Assembly: GCF_001279725.1 (NCBI RefSeq)
Contig: NZ_LGDE01000226.1
Coordinates: 130,342-194,341, forward strand
DNA: 64,000 bases
Origin: Streptomyces sp. WM4235
Lineage (GTDB): Bacteria > Actinomycetota > Actinomycetes > Streptomycetales > Streptomycetaceae
Direction of reading: 5' to 3'
This document shows, piece after piece, positions 59,257 through 64,000 of this stretch (positions are counted from its first letter, which is position 1; every line of letters begins with the position of its first letter). The position numbers were made by a program, and so were the translations under genes. The notes beneath the pieces are model-generated. The model was not told the origin of the DNA. It did not search any database and was given only the letters and a program-made list of their open reading frames with translations.

Positions 59257-59958
59257 TTAGACGTAGAGCAACCGGTCGATTCCAGTGATAGGCGCCTGAA
59301 GAGGGCTGGCGGGCCTGATCTCTATTTCCCCCACCACCACGTCGCTCGGGAAGTCGACGAGGGATCCGATGCACCGGCCGATCGAGTCGACTGCCATTTT
59401 GTGCGGGGACTCGTCGCCGTCCAGGTTGGCGATGGCCCCGGGGGACACCAGGCACGCGCGCACGCCGTTCCTCCGTTCCTCCAGCAGCAGCGTCTCGACG
59501 AAGGCGGCCATCGCGGCCTTGGTCGCGCTGTAGGCGACTCCCCCCTCGAAGTAGTGCGTCCCGGCATGGCTGCCCATGAAAACGATCTGCCCCCTGCTGA
59601 CGCGCAGGGCGGGCAGGACCGCCCGGGTGAGGTGGAAGCTGGCGCTCAGGTTGACCGCGAGCATCCGGTCCCAGTCCCGCGCTTCCATGGCTGCGATCGG
59701 CTCCAACACCCGCTCAACTGCGTTCGAAATGCACACGTCGATGCTGCCGGCCTGCTCCAGCACCCGCTGCACGGCGGCTTCGATCTGGCCGGGGTCGGCG
59801 AGGTCGCAGGCGAACTCGGTGACCAGGTCGTCCCCGGTCAGCGTCCGGTTGAGGCAGAAGACGCGGTAGCCGCGGCGGTGCAGCTCGGCGGCGATGCTCC
59901 TGCCGCTGCCCCGGTTCGCGCCGGTCACCAGGGCCACGCGCGGCTCAGGCGAGTTCAT
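59257..59958 (-). CDS. Short-chain dehydrogenase, pentostatin PenB-like
   Basis: A 233-residue classical SDR. The cofactor loop is VTGANRGSGRSIA, the NNAG region is changed to SNAVE, and the active site shows Ser in FMGSHAGTH and Tyr-x-x-x-Lys in YSATKAAM. An Arg following the second strand (CLNRT) suggests NADPH. It starts 14 bp inside the end of the PurC-like gene, and its stop lies 9 bp before hisG. In the pentostatin pathway PenB reduces the 8-keto group of the 1,3-diazepine ring; the same step is inferred here from gene order and family. Confidence 0.9.
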   Translation of the reverse strand: MNSPEPRVALVTGANRGSGRSIAAELHRRGYRVFCLNRTLTGDDLVTEFACDLADPGQIEAAVQRVLEQAGSIDVCISNAVERVLEPIAAMEARDWDRMLAVNLSASFHLTRAVLPALRVSRGQIVFMGSHAGTHYFEGGVAYSATKAAMAAFVETLLLEERRNGVRACLVSPGAIANLDGDESPHKMAVDSIGRCIGSLVDFPSDVVVGEIEIRPASPLQAPITGIDRLLYV

Positions 59959-60700
59959 CGAGCAGCTTCCGCCAGGCAGCGGCGATTTCCTCGTGGCTGG
60001 CACCCCTGCGGAAGAGATCCTTGTCCAGGGAGGACCCGTCGGGGTGGCGCAGCCGCATGCAGTCCTGCGAGACCTCCGAGATGAGAACCGGCTCCCGGTC
60101 GGGCGTGAACCCGAAGATCAGGCAGAAGTCCCATACCTCGACCGGGCTCAGCCACGCCGCCAAGGTGTCGTTCACAGCCAGGGCGAGGCGGGCGAGTTCC
60201 TCGACGGGCAGGTCCAGTGCCCGCAGGTAGCTCTCGGCGATCGGCTGGTCCTCGGGGTCCGTCCGGTAGTCGAACTTCACCACGGGGGCCGGCAGTACCT
60301 GCTCCGGCTCGAACAGACCGGGGTACTTCACAAGGGTGGATCCGACCGCGCGGTTCTTGACCACGACCTCGAAGGGCGGAGCCGGGCAGTACTCCGCCAG
60401 ATAGCAGGTGGGCGAGACCCGTCGCGAGAACGCCGTGCGCACCCCGTCCTTGGCTAGGCGGGCCGCCGCCCGCTCGTAGAAGTCGAGACGCAGGGGCCCG
60501 GTCGCGGTGACGATCTCGTCCCGGTCGAAGGTGAAACTGCGCAGGCTGGGAATGATTTCGATCAGGCACAGACCGTCGGACAGGAGCCACAGTTTCTTGC
60601 TCCTGCCCTCGATGTCGGGAGTCCGGCCCTCGCGCCAGGCCAGAAGGTCTTCGTTCGACAGATCCCCGGAAACTGTGTCCGGTACGTGAGAGCTACTCAC
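59945..60700 (-). CDS. SAICAR synthetase-like protein, pentostatin PenC-like
   Basis: A 251-residue relative of PurC. The N-terminal ATP loop region EGRSKKLWLLSDGLCLIEII and the conserved FEVVVKNRAVGSTLVKYP plus LPAPVVKFDYRTDPEDQPI follow the SAICAR synthetase plan, and the C-terminus carries LISEVSQDCMRLRHPDGSSL. Several usual PurC positions differ, as expected for a pathway paralogue. The GTG at 60700 has AAGGAG in good position, whereas an upstream frame overlaps the NUDIX gene more deeply. Together with the HisG-like and SDR genes it reproduces the penA-penB-penC trio that builds the coformycin ring. Confidence 0.88.
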   Translation of the reverse strand: MSSSHVPDTVSGDLSNEDLLAWREGRTPDIEGRSKKLWLLSDGLCLIEIIPSLRSFTFDRDEIVTATGPLRLDFYERAAARLAKDGVRTAFSRRVSPTCYLAEYCPAPPFEVVVKNRAVGSTLVKYPGLFEPEQVLPAPVVKFDYRTDPEDQPIAESYLRALDLPVEELARLALAVNDTLAAWLSPVEVWDFCLIFGFTPDREPVLISEVSQDCMRLRHPDGSSLDKDLFRRGASHEEIAAAWRKLLDELA

Positions 60701-61337
60701 CGTTCTCCTTCGGAATGATGACGTCACCTGGTCCGGTAATGAGCCCCAGCCGCTGGGCCATCAGGAACAGCAGCATGGTCTTTCCGTCGACGACGGGTTG
60801 CCGCATCAATTCGACAAAGGCCACATCGACCGACATCTCCAGAACTTCGTTCTCCTCTCCTTCGGAGGCCAGACCGCCACCGTCGGACACTTTGTCTGCC
60901 GGTGAATAGTCTCCGAAGAAGAGGTGCAGCCGCTCGTCGCTCAACTGCGGGTTCATATAGGTGGTGAGGAGGTGCCGCAACCGGCTCACCCGGTAGCCGG
61001 TCTCCTCCTCCGCTTCGCGGCAGGCGACTTCGTGTGCGTCCGCGCCGTCCAGAAGGCCGCCGGGCGCCTCTAGGAGAGTTCCGCCCGGGGCCCCGTCCAG
61101 CAGTGCGGGAAGGCGGAACTGGCCGGTCAGTACGACAGTGTTCCGGAGGCGGCAGTACAGCAGCGCCACCGCCCGATCGCCGCGGCCGGCTACGAGGCGC
61201 TCCAGCCGGTGTTTCTCCCCATTCCGGAACTGATAGTCCAGTGTGTATTTGCGCAGGGTTACCCAGTCCTCGTGGACCACTTCGGAATGACTTATCTCGA
61301 CCCGAGACCCCGCACCTTCGGACACCTGCACCCCCAC
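60693..61337 (-). CDS. NUDIX hydrolase (ADP-ribose pyrophosphatase-like)
   Basis: About 214 residues with a NUDIX fold close to ADPR/GDP-sugar pyrophosphatases (EAPGGLLDGADAHEVACREA then EEETGYRV). REUXEEXGU is intact, but the Glu expected in GX5E is Ala (LLDGAD). Possible starts are GTG at 61337, 61331 or 61325, with a weak GAGAG upstream of the first; a GTG at 61418 would add an unconserved segment. It heads the leftward operon and overlaps the PurC-like gene by 8 bp. A role in hydrolysing a nucleotide diphosphate intermediate is likely. Confidence 0.85.
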   Translation of the reverse strand: MGVQVSEGAGSRVEISHSEVVHEDWVTLRKYTLDYQFRNGEKHRLERLVAGRGDRAVALLYCRLRNTVVLTGQFRLPALLDGAPGGTLLEAPGGLLDGADAHEVACREAEEETGYRVSRLRHLLTTYMNPQLSDERLHLFFGDYSPADKVSDGGGLASEGEENEVLEMSVDVAFVELMRQPVVDGKTMLLFLMAQRLGLITGPGDVIIPKENGE

Positions 61338-61532
61338 GGTCGCTCTCTCGGCACCGTCGTACTCTCGTTCAGGGACAAGATCCCGACAAGTGAACCTTGG
61401 GGGTAGCCGTTGGTACACCTCGCCTCAGGCTGCCGGCCTGACATATCGTGCGACGGGTTCGGATCGCAGCCAATGCCGCGACTCCTTTGCGGCAGCTCTC
61501 CGGACGCAGATATCGGCGGAGGAGATCCAGAT

Positions 61533-62300
61533 ATGTCCCTGACCGGAGCACAGAGGCTCGGCGAGAAACTCGACTACGAGAGCCTGCACAGCGTCATCGA
61601 GAATCTCCCGAAGGAAATGAACGAGGAGACCGTGGCAGGAAATCTTGCCATGATGAAAGCGCTCAGCCAGCCCGAGGTCATCGCCCCGATCCTGACCGAG
61701 GCGATCGAGCGCGACCGGTTGCGCAAGGAGATCGCCGACCGCTCCTACCGGCACGTCAACCACTTCGACAAGATCGTCCTCATCGACACGGGCAACAGCC
61801 TCGGCTACCGGCTCACCCTCCACCTGTGGGCGCCGCCCTACACCGAGGAGGAGCTCAACGACGAGATGATCCACGACCACCGCTTCAGTTTCTGGTCGAG
61901 CGTGCTGGTCGGGAACCTCGTATCGGAGAATTTCACGCGCACCACCGACGGCCCGTCCTTCCAGGAATACCGCTACTTCCCGGAGAAGATCGGCCTGTCC
62001 ACCATGTCCAACTTCTACGAGTTCATGGGTGAGACCGGGCTGACCACGACCGATCCGTCGCGCGTCCCGGCCGGCCGTTCCTACTTTCTGCTGAACGAGA
62101 GCATCCACCGGGTGCTGCTTCCCCGAACGGAGACCACCTGCACCCTGGTGCTGCGCAGCCCCCGGGTCCGAAGCTACGCGAACGTCTTCAACACGGCCTA
62201 CCCGCGCACCGACACCACCATGAACAACGTGATGTTCACACCGGAGCAGTTGTCGCAGAAGGTCTCCGACCTCGTCGCCAGGATCCAGACGACCCGCTGA
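61533..62300 (+). CDS. Cupin-like protein of unknown function
   Basis: A 255-residue protein. The N-terminal 90 residues are helical (SLHSVIENLPKEMNEETVAG). The rest looks like a single cupin barrel with a possible metal site: IHDHRFSFWSSVLVGNLVSE supplies His-x-His and a later His lies in LNESIHRVLLP. I do not recognise the family. The ATG at 61533 has GGAGGAG 10 nt upstream. It is divergent from the NUDIX gene (195 bp apart) and opens the rightward operon that continues with a CYTH-like protein, DUF190 and the ribonucleotide reductase. It could be a metal-dependent dioxygenase, isomerase or lyase. Confidence 0.75.
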   Translation: MSLTGAQRLGEKLDYESLHSVIENLPKEMNEETVAGNLAMMKALSQPEVIAPILTEAIERDRLRKEIADRSYRHVNHFDKIVLIDTGNSLGYRLTLHLWAPPYTEEELNDEMIHDHRFSFWSSVLVGNLVSENFTRTTDGPSFQEYRYFPEKIGLSTMSNFYEFMGETGLTTTDPSRVPAGRSYFLLNESIHRVLLPRTETTCTLVLRSPRVRSYANVFNTAYPRTDTTMNNVMFTPEQLSQKVSDLVARIQTTR

Positions 62301-62322
62301 GTCCCAGGAGGGGCAACCAACC

Positions 62323-63144
62323 ATGGCCGAACCGAAGGTGCTCGACGAACCGGTATACACCAAGAACGGTAACTCTGCGCTGTTCAACCAGCTGGCGCTC
62401 AAGATCGAGATGGACTCCGTCTCGCAGGAGGAGTACTACGCGTGGCTCGACGACGCCACGCGGACCATCGGCGCGGCGGTTCCCGGTGCGCAGATCGCCG
62501 AGAAGGACAACGCGCGCCAAGCGCCGCCGCTGAACACCGCCGTGTACTACGACACGCCCGACCACCGGGTCCTTCCCACGGGCGCGCTGCTGCGGACCTC
62601 CTGCAACAAGATCACCCACGCATTCTGCGCGTACAAGGGCGCCCACGACGAGCACAGTGTGCGGCGTGACTACCGGTACATCTTCGACGGCGAGCAGAAG
62701 CGCGTGATCCAGGAGGCGCCGGCCTCGGACGAGGCGGTCTCCCTCGTGTACGCCCTGCTGCGCCGCACAGACATCGAACATCCCGGCACCCTCCTGCTGC
62801 GGGAGCACGACATCGACCCCACGGAGCTCACGCCCGCCCTGCTGTTGGAGGACTACCGCTACACCTTCTTCGTGTGGCTGGACGGCAAGGACGCCCTCCG
62901 GTGCAGCCTGGACCGTGCGTTCGTCTCGAACCTGCGCCTCGACGAGGACGAGCGCTCGGTGCGCCCCGTGAGCGAGGTCGAACTGGCGATCTACCCGCAT
63001 ATCTCGCAGGAGGTTGCTGCGGACCCGCGGGTGGTGTCGCTGATCAAGGAGTTGTCGCGCTCCTTGTGTGGGCGCTTCGACACACGCGTGACCACGGCCA
63101 TCAAGTACCAGCGCTCGGCCAAGGCCCTGGGGATAGGCGGCTGA
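62323..63144 (+). CDS. CYTH-like (VTC-type) protein
   Basis: A 273-residue protein with a divergent triphosphate-tunnel fold. SALFNQLALKIEMDSVSQEE holds a KxE element, AVYYDTPDHRVLPTGALLR matches the second CYTH motif, and RPVSEVELAIYPH the late ExE strand. Basic residues that line such tunnels (KGAHDEHSVRRDYRYIF) are present. It follows the cupin-like gene by 22 bp with GGAGG upstream, and its stop shares one base with the next ATG. It may act on a nucleoside triphosphate made by the pathway; the fold call is by motif only. Confidence 0.72.
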   Translation: MAEPKVLDEPVYTKNGNSALFNQLALKIEMDSVSQEEYYAWLDDATRTIGAAVPGAQIAEKDNARQAPPLNTAVYYDTPDHRVLPTGALLRTSCNKITHAFCAYKGAHDEHSVRRDYRYIFDGEQKRVIQEAPASDEAVSLVYALLRRTDIEHPGTLLLREHDIDPTELTPALLLEDYRYTFFVWLDGKDALRCSLDRAFVSNLRLDEDERSVRPVSEVELAIYPHISQEVAADPRVVSLIKELSRSLCGRFDTRVTTAIKYQRSAKALGIGG

Positions 63145-63496
63145 TGGAATCCGCCTGGCGACTCTCCGTCCATATGGACGAATCCGACCGGTGGGGACGG
63201 CGTGCGTTGCACACCGAACTCATGGAACGCGCGCTCGAGTTCGGCATCCCGTCCGCCGGTGCCATACGCGGGATCGAAGGCTACGGAAAATCCGGGATCC
63301 TGCACACCAACCGCATCCTGAGCATGTCCGACTCCCTCCCGGTGATGGTGACCCTCGTCGATGAGGACGAGGGCCGCCTGCGCGCCTTCGTCGCCTCCCA
63401 GGCACCGCTCCTGAGGGGCAAACTCACACTCCTGGACTGCGTGCAGAGCGTCGTCTCCGCCGCAGCACTGTCTGTCACCCGTGGGAGGAGGGGAGC

Positions 63497-63500
<4 letters not shown>
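63144..63500 (+). CDS. DUF190 family protein (second copy)
   Basis: A 118-residue DUF190 protein closer to the family norm than the copy at 53855: RLSVHMDESDRWGRRALHTE, then SAGAIRGIEGYGKSGILHTN (the conserved G-IEG-G loop) and SLPVMVTLVDEDEGRLRAFV. It is coupled to the CYTH-like gene (TGATG) and to the ribonucleotide reductase (ATGA). The fold is PII-like; a regulatory or nucleotide-sensing part in the operon is possible. Confidence 0.88.

Positions 63501-64000
<500 letters not shown>

Overview
The window is high-GC DNA with GTG/TTG starts, tightly overlapping stop/start codons and protein families typical of Streptomyces or a close relative. It reads as accessory chromosome: two biosynthetic loci at the ends with toxin, mobile-element and defence-type genes between them.

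Left (about 1-14.2 kb): the tail of an upstream gene, then a leftward operon of MFS exporter, type I PKS (KS-AT-ACP), a multidomain protein (aminotransferase - luciferase-like monooxygenase - C - PCP - C), M18 aminopeptidase and type II thioesterase, with a divergent LuxR-type regulator. The logic is malonyl extension, beta-transamination, flavin-dependent oxidation and condensation. No adenylation domain is visible here.

15.2-31.9 kb: a large secreted LamG/ricin-lectin protein, a 2440-residue RHS polymorphic toxin with a HINT (pretoxin) domain and a C-terminal YwqJ-like deaminase, and its putative immunity gene closed by a strong terminator. Then come a relic of a pSAM2-type replication initiator, a WXG-like gene carrying an in-frame amber codon, an effector-like protein and an overlapping lipoprotein.

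32-50.7 kb: a compact RiPP-like locus (FxsB-type radical SAM/SPASM enzyme, a 63-residue peptide ending in WTWPL, and a membrane NB-ARC/TPR protein) beside a GNAT and a transposase-like gene. A 29-bp direct repeat flanks this block. Next are a complete IS630-type element with a passenger gene, an OLD-family ATPase/TOPRIM nuclease, and a three-gene operon whose P-loop NTPase gene is split by an IS3-type element.

51-64 kb (running off the right edge): homologues of the three pentostatin/coformycin ring-forming genes (purC-like, SDR, hisG) in one leftward operon with NUDIX, MFS, HAD phosphatase, cation/H+ antiporter, histidine phosphatase and DUF190 genes. Around it are a TauD-family dioxygenase, NDP kinase, two CYTH proteins, a beta-hydroxyacid-dehydrogenase-like enzyme, a cupin-like protein, a second DUF190 protein and a class II ribonucleotide reductase cut by the window end. 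Together they suggest a 2'-deoxycoformycin-type nucleoside pathway, possibly paired with a second nucleoside.
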